Assembly (NCBI GenBank): GCA_024449915.1
Contig: JAMZAV010001455.1
Location: 186,001 to 250,000 of the forward strand
Length of the DNA: 64,000 nucleotides
From: Sweltsa coloradensis
Lineage: Eukaryota; Arthropoda; Insecta; Plecoptera; Chloroperlidae
Reading direction: 5' to 3'
Under the pieces are notes generated by a model. That model was not told where the DNA came from, did no database searches, and worked only from the letters and a program-made list of their open reading frames with translations. The translations under genes and the position numbers were made by a program. Shown piece by piece: positions 43,968 through 55,863 of this stretch (position 1 is the stretch's first letter; each line of letters starts with the position of its first letter).

Positions 43968-44764
43968 ACTAGGAAAACGCTGAAGTTCCGCCGCGTGGTT
44001 GGATGAGCGGAATTGGGATCATGAGCTGCCATGGGTATGCGGATTTTCTGTGTTCTGTGAAAAAAAAAAAAAAACAACAAAAATCATTACAAAGTTGAGA
44101 TTTTTTTTAAAATTAAATAAATTAAAAGAAAAATTAAATTAAATTTTAAATTTTTAATTAATTGTAATAACAAAAGGGAAAAAATCGTAATATGAAATTT
44201 TCATAAGAAATAATTATTTGATTGCGAACACACAACATTTTACACACATAAATGAATTTATAATTAAGGTTCTGTGAAAAAATTATACAATAGGATAAAT
44301 GCAAATAGGTGTTATAAGTCAAAGAATTAATTTAAAAAAGAAAAAAAACGTAAATTTTTCGGCGGTTTTCATGAGAAATTAAAATACTTTTCGATTACGC
44401 TCAAATTTCACACGAATATCTAATTAATGAAATTAAGGTTCTTGTAAAAAAAAAATAAATCGGTAAAGCATGTAGGAGGTATAAGGCAAAGAAAGTTTTA
44501 AAAAACCGAAAAAAAATCATAAAATGTGTTTTTTATGAGAAAAAATTTCCCGATTGCGCTCAAAAACGTGGCCGTTTTCTAGTTAAAAGATTTCGAAGGC
44601 CTCCATGAATTATCGCAATCGAGTATCGGTTTAGCGGAATCGTGTTAACAGACACACAAAAAATACAGAAGAAACGAAAGAAAATAAAAAACATTCCGGA
44701 TTTTTTTCTCCAGTGTAGTGAAAGATCTTCGCTTCGCTCGCTACCCGCTCGCTACGCTCATCCA
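43968..44764 (-). mobile_element. HLE-A2, full-length or nearly so
   Basis: On the minus strand it starts TGGATGAGCGTAGCGAGCGG (44764) with CACTACACTGGAGAAAAAAA. It ends with ATCCAACCACGCGGCGGAAC and GCGTTTTCCTAGT (43968). Three modules carry ATGAAAACCGCC-like bases. Confidence 0.75.
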
Positions 44765-46354
44765 ACAAACGTTGAAATACATTCTTAAACCTTTTCTATT
44801 TGTGTGAATTTGGTGTAATCACCCATTATGCTGGAGTCAGTATAATCTGTATAAATGCATTGTTTTAGCAAGTAAAGTACATTTTAAGCTTTTCATGGTT
44901 TAACGTTAACAATTGTACCGGATGTCAGCCTAAGATAAAATTCAAGAAGTTTTTGGAGCAATTTCCATAGGGGCATAATTTCTTATACGCGCTTACACCA
45001 AACTCTGAAAGCTAGTAGGTATAATATTACATGTAGTTTATTATTTTAATTAACGGAACATTTAGTCATATTTAGAAAAAGAAAAGATTCAACTAATAAG
45101 ATCTCTATCTGAGAAAAGCGACACAAAATGATATTAAAAGAGGACCGACAAAGAAAAATTTAAATTTAAACTGTCATTTTATGTATCAAAATGTTTTCAA
45201 CACGTTTTAATTTTTAATTCTGTCTTTTAAATTAACAATTAATTTTTAAACCACTTGATCAAAAACTCGAAAAAACATTCCAAACATTCACTTCATGGCA
45301 GCGCAAGGGAAAAGGACACAGTTGGCTGTTGGCAATTAGCATTCGCTCGGCCAAGAAGCATTTACGTATATAAAAACTTGCTAAGTTGTCAAATAAAGCA
45401 TTTAAGGACAGCCCTACAGTAATAAATTTTCAAAATTTTGTCTTTATCAGCCAAATAAATCAAGAATATAGTATTGTGTTACTTTTCGACAAAATAAAAA
45501 ATCGTGAAAATCAATTTATTTTAAAAATTATGTTAAAACTAGTGTAACATTAGAGCCTATAATTTATACTCAAGTAACAATGTCTGTTCAAATTTCAAAA
45601 AACCCAACCTGTTTTGCTTTTTTTTGGCGGGGGTGGGGGGGGGGGTTTTTTTTTTTTTTTTTTGCCAGGGGTCAGCCGAGCGAACAGAAATTTGCATGAA
45701 AACGCAGCTGCTTGCCTCATACTCAGTTAACAATTCTTGTGGTGATGTGTGTTTAGATACGCAAGATACAACATACATCTTAAGCTCGATTTGCTTAATT
45801 TAGTAAAAGAGGCACTTTTGAATCCTGTCCACACTCAGAAGAGTCTTGTAACGATGTCGACACAGCTTTCAAAGCTCACGTGTCTAAAGCCGTATATACA
45901 CTGAGTTTGAACATTTGGCTTGAACCCGTGAGCTGAACTGACAGTTGAAAAGATAAGCGTAGCCACAACGTTTCCAACATTTCAAACTATCCGAAAACCA
46001 CAGGCCTCAGAACCACTTAATGCACGTCATGATAGGTTCGTATTGCTCATAATATTTAGCGGTTTATTGCACATTTGTTTTAATTTTTTATACAGTTTTT
46101 CCTCTCTCAACATGATAAAATGTTTATAGTGAGTAGAACAAGAGCAAAAACAGCAGCTTTGAACACTTTTGAAAAATTCGTGATTGCAGATGAGGTGATT
46201 AGTTAGTTTACTCTTCAAAACCCGAGAGAATAGAAAACTTTTCTAATTGCCGGTCCGAAAAGGTGGTTTCGAAATTTGTTCGTACGCATGCGCGCGTTGC
46301 GCATGGCGAGGTTCAAACCGCTGGTTGAGCTCGCGGGTCAAACCCAGTTGCTAC
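44765..46354. other. Unassigned stretch
   Basis: G- and T-runs lie near 45630-45665. A GC-richer piece at 46240-46350 contains GCATGCGCGCGTTGCGCATG, a near palindrome. No exon is recognised. Confidence 0.3.
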
Positions 46355-46565
46355 GGGCGTAATAATGTGAAGCTGAACCATCAGCAAGATAGCCTTATAG
46401 AACAACAAATATCATTGTCCAGAGAAGCTACGTCCAACAGCATTAAGTCTTATAACAAGAAATGTCAAATTGTTCACTGATTAAGTCGTTTAGAACAACA
46501 AAATATGTCTTATTGTCCGTGTGAAGCTAAATTCTTCAGCAATATAGTCTTATAACAACAAACAC
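46355..46565. repeat. Short tandem repeat, 60-80 bp unit
   Basis: GTGAAGCT, TCAGCAA-ATAG and CTTATAACAACAAA recur two to three times with small changes. Confidence 0.5.
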
Positions 46566-46570
46566 AACGC

Positions 46571-46825
46571 GTGGCGCTTCACGACTTCTTTCTGTTGCCG
46601 GAGCTCATGGATATCTTCAGTAGTCTCAAACCGGAGCTTCGAATAGCCAGGGATATGAGGAAGGACAAGAAGAACGATGCAACGACGTCGAGCGTAAAGA
46701 ATTCATCTGAAGAACAAAAAATGACGTCAATAAATTCAGAATTCAGTTTCATGGAAAATTTGGCCGTATGCAGGGATAAGAAAAAGCAGTACATTTTAAA
46801 GGATATCGGACCAAATCTTATTTGA
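46571..46825 (+). CDS. Small hypothetical frame
   Basis: An 84-codon frame, Lys- and Ser-rich, with a short hydrophobic start (LHDFFLLPELMDIF). I recognise no domain, and no splice partner is visible. It could be an exon or chance. Confidence 0.12.
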   Translation: MALHDFFLLPELMDIFSSLKPELRIARDMRKDKKNDATTSSVKNSSEEQKMTSINSEFSFMENLAVCRDKKKQYILKDIGPNLI

Positions 46826-47336
46826 ATATCAGTTATTGTAGTAAAGTAGTTGCAAATTTCTATTTCAGTAAAAGATAACATAACATAAAACAAATCTTGT
46901 TCCTATGTCGACGACTCGAGCAGGAGCGAGAGATTTATCTTTTTTTTATTTTGAAACAATTTCTGGAAATTAAAAGTTTTATCGTGTATAAGATCGTAAT
47001 TTTTGTAATGGTCTTATATTGTAGATTACTTATGTGTTTTATTTATTTAATTCTTTTCCTAGAACGATGTAGAACCCAAAATCTGAATTGAACAATCTCC
47101 AGTTTAAAGTTTGAATATGATAAACAAGATGAATTGTTTGAATGCAAAATCATAGTTATTATCTATTTCAGCGCTTCACCACCAAGCATGTTGTGTAGAT
47201 GAAGAAGAGAGTCCATCCATCTGGAAGCTTGGTTAGGACATGACATAGGGTTGCACAAGATGGCGCAATACGTCAGTTACTCAAGGGATAGAGCGCGCGG
47301 AAAAGGACAGTACAAGGTTGATTTACACCTGAAATA
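46826..47336. other. Unassigned stretch
   Basis: No supported feature. Confidence 0.3.
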
Positions 47337-47445
47337 ACAGCCACAATGTAAAACTATAATTGAACACACACGGCACAATGTAAACTTTACTTGAAACACA
47401 AAGGAACAATGTTAACTATACTTGAAACACACAGGCACAATAATA
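47337..47445. repeat. Minisatellite, about 33-bp unit
   Basis: Three to four units of the type GAAACACACAGGCACAATGT followed by TAACTATACTT. Confidence 0.7.
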
Positions 47446-47964
47446 TCACAAAATGTTGAGCGACAAAGGTAAGTGTAAGAAAATATTAAAACATATTCAT
47501 TTCGCACCTTTTTTTGGAAGAGTTGCAGCCCGCATTAAACCAAGAAAGAAAACGTAGTTTTGAATTAGAGCAGCTGATGTTCTTACTCCATATCTTCTGT
47601 TTTATGCAAATTAAAAATTAAGTTGAGCAAGCAATTGCCCTAAAAATAGCATTAAAAAACAATATTCAACAGCATACTTTTATTATCTCCAAGAAAAACT
47701 ACTACTACAACTTATAGATAAGTTGCTCTGAGGTAAAAGTTGAGACAACAACGTCCAGTCCGATTTAGTACGATTCATATCCTACCCGAATAATATAACA
47801 TAACCATAGCTTTCAAGAAGACTAGGCTATATCAAGTAAGAGAAATAACTAAAATAATCTTAAGCTCATAATATGCATTCAGTCACTCATGCATGTGTAT
47901 ACAATTTTATATTCATACTTTCACGCACACATTACAAACATTCATATTTCTATTATGTTCATAT
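47446..47964. other. Unassigned stretch
   Basis: No supported feature. Confidence 0.3.
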
Positions 47965-48618
47965 AGTGCGTTTAATCGCGAGTTGAACACATTGTTCTCT
48001 TCGAGAGCGGAATTCTTTTGTATGTTAGCTAATTGAATTCTATACAATTTCAGATACCGATGAGCAACAAGCCCGAAGATTGAGAATAAGATTAGACTAG
48101 GAGGTCCTAAAAATATTAATTCATAAGTAATAAATAAAGTTATCCAATACCAATCATGTACTCTTGAAATTTATTAAATCAAAATCAAATACTATTACAA
48201 ATATGTATGATTTTTTGTTAGTTTTATCCACCCTCTTGAATGAAAAAAATCGGATATCAATACGGGTTTTAAGTATTTTAGTTGACATTATTTTGTATAA
48301 TGACAGAATACTAAAACGAAATAAAGCGATTTTTTTCGTTCAAAGTGGATAAAACTTACAAAAAATCAAACATTTTTGAATAGCATTTAATTTTAATTTT
48401 AATAATGGTTTCACGAGTGAATGATTGTATCGGATATAACTTATTATGACTTTATTAATTACATATTCTTATGACATCCTATGTCTAATCCTAGTTGTTA
48501 TCATCGGCCGTGTGCTCCTCGGAATCTGAAATTGTTAGAATTCATTAGCTGACATACAAAAGAACTCTGCTCTCGAAAGAGAACAATGTGTTCTACTCGC
48601 AAGTAAACGCACTACAGT
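47965..48618. mobile_element. Full-length palindromic MITE, about 650 bp
   Basis: The left arm GTGCGTTTAATCGCGAGTTG matches inversely to CTCGCAAGTAAACGCAC. Matching continues through AACACATTGTTCTCTT/AAGAGAACAATGTGTT to a centre near 48285, with arms about 320 bp long. TA lies on both sides, which would suit a Tc1/mariner-type target. No transposase is present. Confidence 0.75.
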
Positions 48619-48963
48619 CAAAAGTCATTCATATTTATATAATTATGTTATAAAACATATTTTATTTTTATTTGCCAATGTTTTGTTATGTATACACGTT
48701 GAATTTTTTTTTTGATTCTGTTCGTAATAATAATCTTAATAATGTGTAAATAATACATTACTTACAATTTTAATTTAAATAATCAATTAATGAAAGCTTT
48801 AGTGAACAAAAGACCTGCTAGAGACCTGCATGAGAAAGCTAGCACAACGTGGCTGTGGTTGTGGTTAATCGAGCGAATATCCACAGGAAGATGTATGAAT
48901 CCACCGAAACAACTCTAACACAGGATAAGAACCAAGTATTACAGGCTGTTCGTCTTAGGCATA
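48619..48963. other. Unassigned stretch
   Basis: No supported feature. Confidence 0.3.
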
Positions 48964-49070
48964 GGCCCACCCCCCTGTCCCCCCCCCCCCCCCCCCCCCC
49001 CCCACCCCTCTCCCCTCCCCCCCCCCCCCCCCCCCCCCCCCCCCCGCCCCCCCCCCCACCCCCCCTCCCC

Positions 49071-49110
<40 letters not shown>

Positions 49111-49130
49111 TTTTTCTCCCCCCTCCCAGT
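48964..49130. repeat. Long poly-C tract
   Basis: About 150 bases of almost only C, broken by a few A, T or G. It is far from the local composition. The Pro-rich and Gly-rich frames through it are not genes. It may be a genuine simple repeat or a sequencing artefact. Confidence 0.85.
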
Positions 49131-49153
49131 CATCTGTACGACGAATGTTTGAT

Positions 49154-49914
49154 TGGATGAGCGTAGCGAGCGCAGCGAGCGAAGCGAAGATTCCCATTTC
49201 ACTACACTGGAGAAAAAATCCGGAATGTTTTTTTTTCTTCTTTTTTTCTGTATGAGGTGGTCTGTTAGCACGATTCCGGCTTAACCGATACTCAATTGCA
49301 ATGAAATTTATGGGAGGCCTTCGAAAATCTCTGAACAAGAGGCTGCTACGTTTGTTGAGCGCAATCGAAAAGTCATTTCTCATTAAAATCGCAATTTTCG
49401 ATTTTTTTACGATTTTTAAAAAAATTTCTTCGTCATAACACCGACATTGCTTATCGATTTAATGATTTTTCACAGACCCCTAATTTTATGAATTAAGGTA
49501 TCGTGTGAAATTTGAGCGCAATCAAAAACTAATTCTAATGAAAACCGAAATTTTACGTTTTTTTTTTAAACCAATTCTTTGACTTGTAACACCTACATGC
49601 TTTATCCTATTGCAACGATTTTTTCACAAAACCTTAATTTTTTAAATTTAATATAGTCGTGTAAAATTTGTGTGCAACGAATAATATTCTTAAGAAAATT
49701 TCAATATTACGATTTTTCCTTTTTTAAAGATTTGATTAATTAAAAAAAATTAACGTTGAAGTTAATTTTTTATTTAATTTAAGTTAATTTAAAAAGAAAA
49801 TCTTCACTTAGTAATGATTTTTTCACAGAACAGAAAATCCGCAAAACACATGGCAGCTCAATGCACCAATTACGCTCATCCAACAACGCGGCGGGACTTA
49901 AGCGTTTTCCTAGT
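49154..49914 (+). mobile_element. HLE-A2, full-length
   Basis: It starts TGGATGAGCGTAGCGAGCGC and ends ACGCTCATCCAACAACGCGG, hairpin AACGC...GCGTT, TTCCTAGT. It has more single-base losses than copies below 45 kb. Confidence 0.8.
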
Positions 49915-50180
49915 ACAAGTACATGAACTGGAGTACCCAAAGTTCGTGGTGAAGCAATAAATATACCTACCAATAACGAGATTTAAATGCCTAAAACTGA
50001 AAGCTTTTAATAAATACACATCTTTATACTCGGCACCTCATCAATCACTACAAAATTTAACGGAGATAAACTTTATAATTTTTTATCTGGTTTCTTCGTG
50101 ATCTACTTCCTGCTGCGTATGGAAGTATAGTATATAGTATTAGTAGTATAATATGGTATGAATATTATGTAGTATGGGGC
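49915..50180. other. Unassigned spacer
   Basis: No supported feature. Confidence 0.3.
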
Positions 50181-50189
50181 ATGTAATTC

Positions 50190-50450
50190 CGTGGCAGATT
50201 AGGTGAAAGAGCTATGTATGGTGGTGTAATCCCCCCCCCCCCTGTCTTCGTATTGAGCCATAGTACAACAATTTCGATGGGGAGGATCTAATTTTGCTGA
50301 GACCGGTCATATCTAAAAAAAAGATGGCCGCGCCATCAAATTTAAAACATAGCGGATATCTGTAAGTATTTGAAACCTATTTCAATACAAAGGTATTATT
50401 CGAAAGGTAAATGATAGACATTTACATTATGATTACCATTTCATGAAAAT
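50190..50450. repeat. Left arm of a wide inverted pair
   Basis: It matches inversely to 52640-52880 in order: GTGGCAGATTAGGTGAAAGAGC, ATTTCGATGG, GATGGC and CGAAAGGTAA. A 10-C run lies inside. Confidence 0.55.
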
Positions 50451-50668
50451 AGAAATTTTTAGGTTGTTACCAACACTAAACATTTTTACTTTCACTGTCG
50501 TATGGAAAACGATATTTCATAGGTAAAAAGAGACGTTAAGCAATATCCAATCAAATCAAAATCAACATTTCTGGTAGATTATTTCTATGGTTTTTAAATG
50601 AATCCATGCCATTTAATTTCGACAAATATACCTGAGATGATGTTACTGAAGCGACGCATATGAGATGA

Positions 50669-51300
50669 TATATGCTACTACTGTGTGATCTTTATGTTTC
50701 AAAACACATTATCTGTTGGGGGCACAATTGGTGAAATAATTAATTCTGGTATAAAACCGATTTATTATGGACCGAACTTTAACAGTTTTGATGGGGTGAA
50801 TTTGATTTTTTACTGAGACAATTATCCACTTGGCAAAAACAAGATGGCCGCCGCCAATGAACCTTTGACTCGCAAATTCTTTAAAGAAGAAATATATCTC
50901 TTTTTAATTCACAATATTTAACGTTGAAAAGGTAATTAAAAGTAAGCAAAAAGTCCCTCAAAAACGTAAAGTGGCATAACTAAACATTACCATTTTGACG
51001 AAAACTGTAATATTAATGAGGTTATGTAACTTTTTACCTTTTCAAAGGTACCTTTATAATTGAAATCGGAGAAATACTTTAAAAGGTAGAGAAGTTCGTA
51101 AAATATTCAATAACGGCGGCCATGTTTGTTTGACAAGGAGGTCTAAGTAAAAAAATCGAAATTTACCCCATCAAATTGTTAAAGTTCGGTTCATAATAAA
51201 TCGGTTGATACCAGATATCTAATTATTTCACCAATTATTGTGCCACGACATAAAATGTGTTTGAAACATAAAGATCACACAGTAGTAGCTATATTCATCT
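50669..51300. mobile_element. Palindromic MITE, about 630 bp
   Basis: CTACTACTGTGTGATCTTTA and AAAGATCACACAGTAGTAGC are inverse ends. Inner matches include GGTGAAATAATTA with TAATTATTTCACC, and AAGATGGCCGCCG with CGGCGGCCAT. The fold centre is near 50990. The interior resembles the 50.2/52.7-kb pair, so they are related elements. Confidence 0.7.
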
Positions 51301-51390
51301 ACACATGCCCCGCTCACTTACATAAAACTCAGGCTATAGTTGTCGGGAAAATTAAATGCAAGGAATTCATAAACAACACATAGAAAATAA

Positions 51391-52152
51391 TGGATGAGCG
51401 AAGCGAAGACTTCAATTTCACCGTACCCCCAAAAAATTTAGCTCGGGTTTTTTTTTTTTTTTTTTTTTTTCGTTTTTCTGTCTGTTTGTCGCTCTCGACC
51501 GGGCAAAACGGCATATGCGATCTTGATGACAATTTGACACGACCTTAGTTTTCTCTGAACTTAGGGACTTGCCACGTTTTTTTTGGTACAATCGAAGAAA
51601 TATTCTAATGAATATCGTACTTTTACGATTTTTCGATTTTTAGTCGATTTTCGTGCATTTGGGACAATTCGATCGAAACGGGTGGGGCTACAAACGTTCA
51701 TATTTCACATGGACATTAAGGTTATGGGGATGTATTGCTTTCTGAAGAAAAAGTGGCCAGAAAATCGAGAGAATAAAGCTTTTAATATTACGTTTTTTTG
51801 ACTTTTGTGCGATATTTTCGTTCCATTTGGGCCAATTCTGACAAACGGGTGGGGCTACAACGGTCATCTTATACATGAGACGTTAAGGTTATGGTGATGT
51901 TAGACCTTTTGAAAGAAATGTTGAAAAAGTTAGCCAGAATCCAAAGAAATAAAGCTTTTAATATAAGATTTTACAGTAAATAATAACAAATTAACAAGAA
52001 AACAATCAGAACAACTTGACACCAATCACCTACAATGCGTCGGCAGAAAAACAAAGCACTTGACAAAAGTAAAGAATCCAACAGCAAAAAAAAAAACTAA
52101 AAACTTTAAAAAGCTCATCCATCAACGCGGCGGGACTTAGCGCTTTCTTAGT
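51391..52152 (+). mobile_element. HLE-A1
   Basis: It starts TGGATGAGCGAAGCGAAGAC and contains CGACCGGGCAAAACGGCATA. It ends AGCTCATCCATCAACGCGGC, hairpin, TTCTTAGT. Numerous one-base losses and gains are seen against the family. Confidence 0.75.
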
Positions 52153-52639
52153 CTACCATAAATGCAACTAGATAAATTTAAAACATTTTACTAGGAAATA
52201 ATCGTTCATAACGACAAAGTTTGTAAAGTTAAAAACTTATTTGTGTAAACATAATTTAAAAATATGGATGTTCGGTGAAAATGGTTACATGTTAATTTCG
52301 TTCCGGTCTAGGGGTAAAAAGGACTAGTATAACCAAAATAAGGAGAAAAACACACACTTTACTTATAAATTATGACTATTCACATAAAACCAAAACATTT
52401 CCTCCATTTACAAACTCTCCCTATAAAAACATAAAACACCTTCTTTAAACCTAACAATCCTTCATTGTTGCCATCATTCCATCAGCCTTACTAGAACTCA
52501 TACATAGTTATTATCCTTAATCAGAGGTCACTGCATCCAGCGTATGTAGTTACCAGTTCTTGCGACAGGACCATGGACACCTGTCCAAGGTTCTCAAACA
52601 TAAGTGCAAGGTTTCTAGCTTGCAACCTAACAATTTTAA
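52153..52639. other. Unassigned stretch
   Basis: No supported feature. Confidence 0.3.
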
Positions 52640-52890
52640 AATATCCATCAATTACCTTTCGAATGGTCACCTTTAAATTCAAAATTGGTCAAAACTTACA
52701 AAGATACGATAGTTTTCAATTTGAATGGCGGTGCCATCTGTTTTAAATATGTGACGGTCTCAGCCAAAAATCAAAGAGTCTCACCATCGAAATTGTTTAT
52801 GTATGGCTCATACGAATCGATTGATACCACATACTAAGCTCTTCACCTAAACTGCCACGGGAGCATGTTTCCATAACACGATGATCCCCA
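52640..52890. repeat. Right arm of the wide inverted pair
   Basis: Inverse partner of 50190-50450. The interval between the arms is about 2.2 kb and contains the palindromic MITE and an HLE-A1. The arms may be the ends of one element later invaded, or two separate copies. Confidence 0.5.
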
Positions 52891-53251
52891 CCATATGATT
52901 ATCAGGTTATATAAGGTATATTGGTTTAAACAGTAGGATACAATCTCTGTATTGCCCTCCGGGGTAGAATAGGCCAGCAGCAATCGTATTAGGCTAATCG
53001 TTAAAGCGATAAAAGCAGGGAAGGCGCGCGGTTTGGGACTCCTCAAATACATATTTTAGGTGACTGAAGACCACAAACCGGGCTCTCATTGCAAACGTTT
53101 TCACTTCACCACATGCATTTCCTTCGATAATTATTCTACATTTTCCATTTTATATCCTCTTACGCTCTACCTTCACCATCTCCTGTTGGTCTCTAAGTCG
53201 TATCTGATTTACATAAAAATGTCGGACCGTGGAAATGCTTTACAGGATAAT

Positions 53252-53463
53252 TGGATGAGCGAAGCGAAGACTTTAATTTCAATGACCCCCCAACAAATTT
53301 AGCTCGGGTGTTTTTTTTGTCTGTTTGATCGCACTCTACCGGGCAAACGGCAAAAGCGATTTTGATGAAAATTGAAAGGGACCTACGTTTTCTCTGAACT
53401 TAGACTTGCCACGTTTTTTTGTATAATCGAAGAAAAATTTCTCATGAATAACTTATTTTTACT
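53252..53463 (+). mobile_element. HLE-A1 5' fragment
   Basis: It starts TGGATGAGCGAAGCGAAGAC and follows the family to TTTCTCATGAATAACTTATT, where HLE-B sequence on the other strand begins. Confidence 0.65.
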
Positions 53464-53465
53464 AA

Positions 53466-53795
53466 ATCAAAACCATTGTCGTTAAAATAATTTATACACA
53501 TTGGCAGTCTATTTTTCAGTTTATTATTTCCTGTAGGTTTAAATCGAAACGGATTGTGCTCATTTTGTTAGCAGTTCTCAGTTACCGGTCACGGATGTCG
53601 GTTAAAATTTTCAGCTCAATCCTATTAAGGTCGTTCGGCCGTATGGGACGGACAGGACATACATACAAACTAAATTTCACATACAAAACATTTGAACATT
53701 TACATACAGACAATGCTCATGGCTAAGGCCCGATCGAGTTATGCGTGTGATTTAAAGACTTCGTTTCGCTGCGCTCACTGTCTAATATATGTTCC
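53466..53795 (-). mobile_element. HLE-B fragment
   Basis: On the minus strand it includes GAGCGCAGCGAAACGAAG, ATTGAGCTGAAAATTTTAAC and GAGAACTGCTAACAAAATGA. The 3' terminus is missing at the join with HLE-A1. Confidence 0.5.
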
Positions 53796-53799
53796 TCGC

Positions 53800-54185
53800 C
53801 AAGTCTACCTCCATAGCCGTACAGCACGCGACAACGATGCATCCAAGGGCACGAACCCCATTGCCGTGTGTCCCAGGCGACGTACGCTGGCTGACGTAGG
53901 TACGTCAAGCTGGCGTGCAGGAGCGCCGTACCTAGGTGAGAGGCAACGAGAGAGAGAGAACCCAGCCCACCAGCACGCGGCTAGAAAACACACGTACGGG
54001 GGGGGGGGGGGGGGGGGGAAAAAAAAATGTTAGCACAGAGCGAGACCCCATGCCGTGTGGCCCAGGGGCGACGTACGCTGCTGACGTAGGTACGTCAAGC
54101 TGGACGTGTAGAAGCGTACACTAGGCTAGGAGCACGAGAGAGAGAGAACCCAGCCCACTAGCCACGCCGGCCTAGAAACCACGAT
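53800..54185. repeat. Two-copy tandem repeat around a G-run
   Basis: A unit including GACGTACGCTGGCTGACGTA, GGTACGTCAAGCTGG and GAGAGAGAGAACCCAGCCCA occurs at about 53860-53990 and 54040-54180. The copies are separated by about 20 G and 9 A. Confidence 0.7.
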
Positions 54186-54349
54186 AAACATGCTTGAGCA
54201 TCTAGTTTATATTTTAATTTGAATATTTGCATTCTCATTACATCATTCGAGCGTATTATGTAAACATTATAAAAATGATTTCGAGAATGACGGAAGAGCA
54301 TCTTCTTTTCGTTTTCGTGGTACCTGTCAACCCTTTAATACAAGACCGC

Positions 54350-55232
54350 ACACGTGTTGGCTCGGGCGCTAAGCGTTCGACTCTTGATTCGGGAGGTTCC
54401 GGGTTCGAATCCGTCGTAGACCGGCAATCCTGACTGAAGGTTTTTCCGAGGTTTTCCTCAGTCGTGTAAGGGGAATCCCTATAGACCCAAAATATATTTC
54501 TTAAGAATGCAGTAAAGACGTCTGAAAAGTAAGTAGAATGTAGAGGGGCTTAATAAATGGAGCGGATTATTTTTTGAAATTTTATTGACGGCGTCATAAC
54601 TCAGAATCAACAATTGTATTCAAAGTACTGGAATCAGTTGCTCAAGTCAAAATTGAATTTTAGACAAGCGTTTTTTTTATATAATTTCTTACACTCTTTA
54701 TCTACACCTAACTAAAAGGCTTTTGGATTAATGGTTTGTTGAGTTGTAAATTTTTTTTGCCTGTCGGTACAATTCCCAATTTTGTACCGGTAACGGAAAA
54801 AATACGTGCAAACGCCAGAAACCATATAAAAACAATAATACTTATATTAAAGGTGTAGATAAAGGCGTTGGAGAACATAAATATACAAAAAACCGCCCGC
54901 TAAAAAATTCAATTTTGAAACCTTGAGCAACTGATTCCAGTAATTTGAATACAATTGTTGATTCTGAGGTTATGTTCCGTCAAAAAAATTCCAAAAAAGG
55001 AGCCGCTCTTTTATTAAGCCCCTCTTACATTTTAGACTTTTCAGACGTCTTACTGCATTCTTAGCTAGAATCATATTTGGGTATAGGGATCCCCTTAAGG
55101 CGAATGCAAGGGATGGTGTCTCTTAATAGCCCTCGGACATCCCGCCACAATTGTCCTATCCGCAATATACCTAGTTCACCTGAAGGAGGGGTATTTGCAC
55201 TCCTATAACAGGGTTCCCAGATAAAAAATAAA
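54350..55232 (+). mobile_element. SINE-B, split by a TTAA-flanked foldback
   Basis: The head is GTGTTGGCTCGGGCGCTAAG, with B box GGTTCGAATCC and TTCCGAGGTTTTCCTCAGTC up to about 54469. The body continues at TTAAGGCGAATGCAAGGGAT (55095) to the A-rich tail. Joining the two sides reproduces the intact 14.0-kb copy. Confidence 0.75.
54470..55094. mobile_element. TTAA-target palindromic MITE, about 625 bp
   Basis: The ends GGGGAATCCCTATAGACCC and GGGTATAGGGATCCCC are inverse. Inner matches include AGACGTCTGAAAAGT and GAATCAACAATTGTATTC. TTAA follows the right end, and TGTAA (one base off) precedes the left end. This pattern is typical of piggyBac-like targets, but the family is not established. 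Confidence 0.7.
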
Positions 55233-55635
55233 ATTAATACAATACAAAGTGTAATACAACAGTCCAGTTAAACGAACACAGTATCATATAGAACACAACA
55301 TATATATATAAAATCACCCCAAAAAACTACTAAACAAAGCCTCAAAAACTTTGAAAAACAGAACTGCCAACTTACTTAAAATCTTTGATGGCGCAAATGT
55401 GTCTGTCGGTTTTTAGGCTCATTTTTGGATAGTGCATTCAATAAGGTCCACAAATTTATATATAAACACCATTGTGATACAGAAGTGATATAGTATTTGG
55501 AGGATCAAGGGAAATTCCTTATGATTCAGAGGATAAGCTGACTTTCTCAGTTGAATATAGAGAATACAAATAAAGGTTTGTTCTATTGCTATGATCAGAC
55601 TATTTTAGTATGAATTTTTAGAGATGTTAGTAATT

Positions 55636-55830
55636 TGAGCCCATCCGCGGTGGCACATACGATTGGGCGTGGTCGAAGGTACGTTTACGAGGGCGTGGGT
55701 TCGAATCCCCACATGGCATGGGATTTTGTAATTGTGTCTTTTCATAGTTATAAGTACATCAAACGCATCGTCTCGCATAGCCTTGGGTGCCTTAATAGAG
55801 ACGTTAAACAACAAGGAGTCACATCCAATG
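55636..55830 (+). mobile_element. SINE-F, tRNA-headed
   Basis: CCGCGGTGGCACATACGATT, B box GGTTCGAATCCCC, then a body ending GCCTTAATAGAGACGTTAAA and CAACAAGGAG. A fragment of the head appears near 9190. Confidence 0.6.
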
Positions 55831-55863
55831 CTTGATAATCTTAAAATATGCCCATCAGTAATT

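Noticed and set aside
48939..49383. Poly-Gly and poly-Pro frames of 100-142 residues
   Set aside because: They are translations of a C homopolymer tract joined to an HLE.
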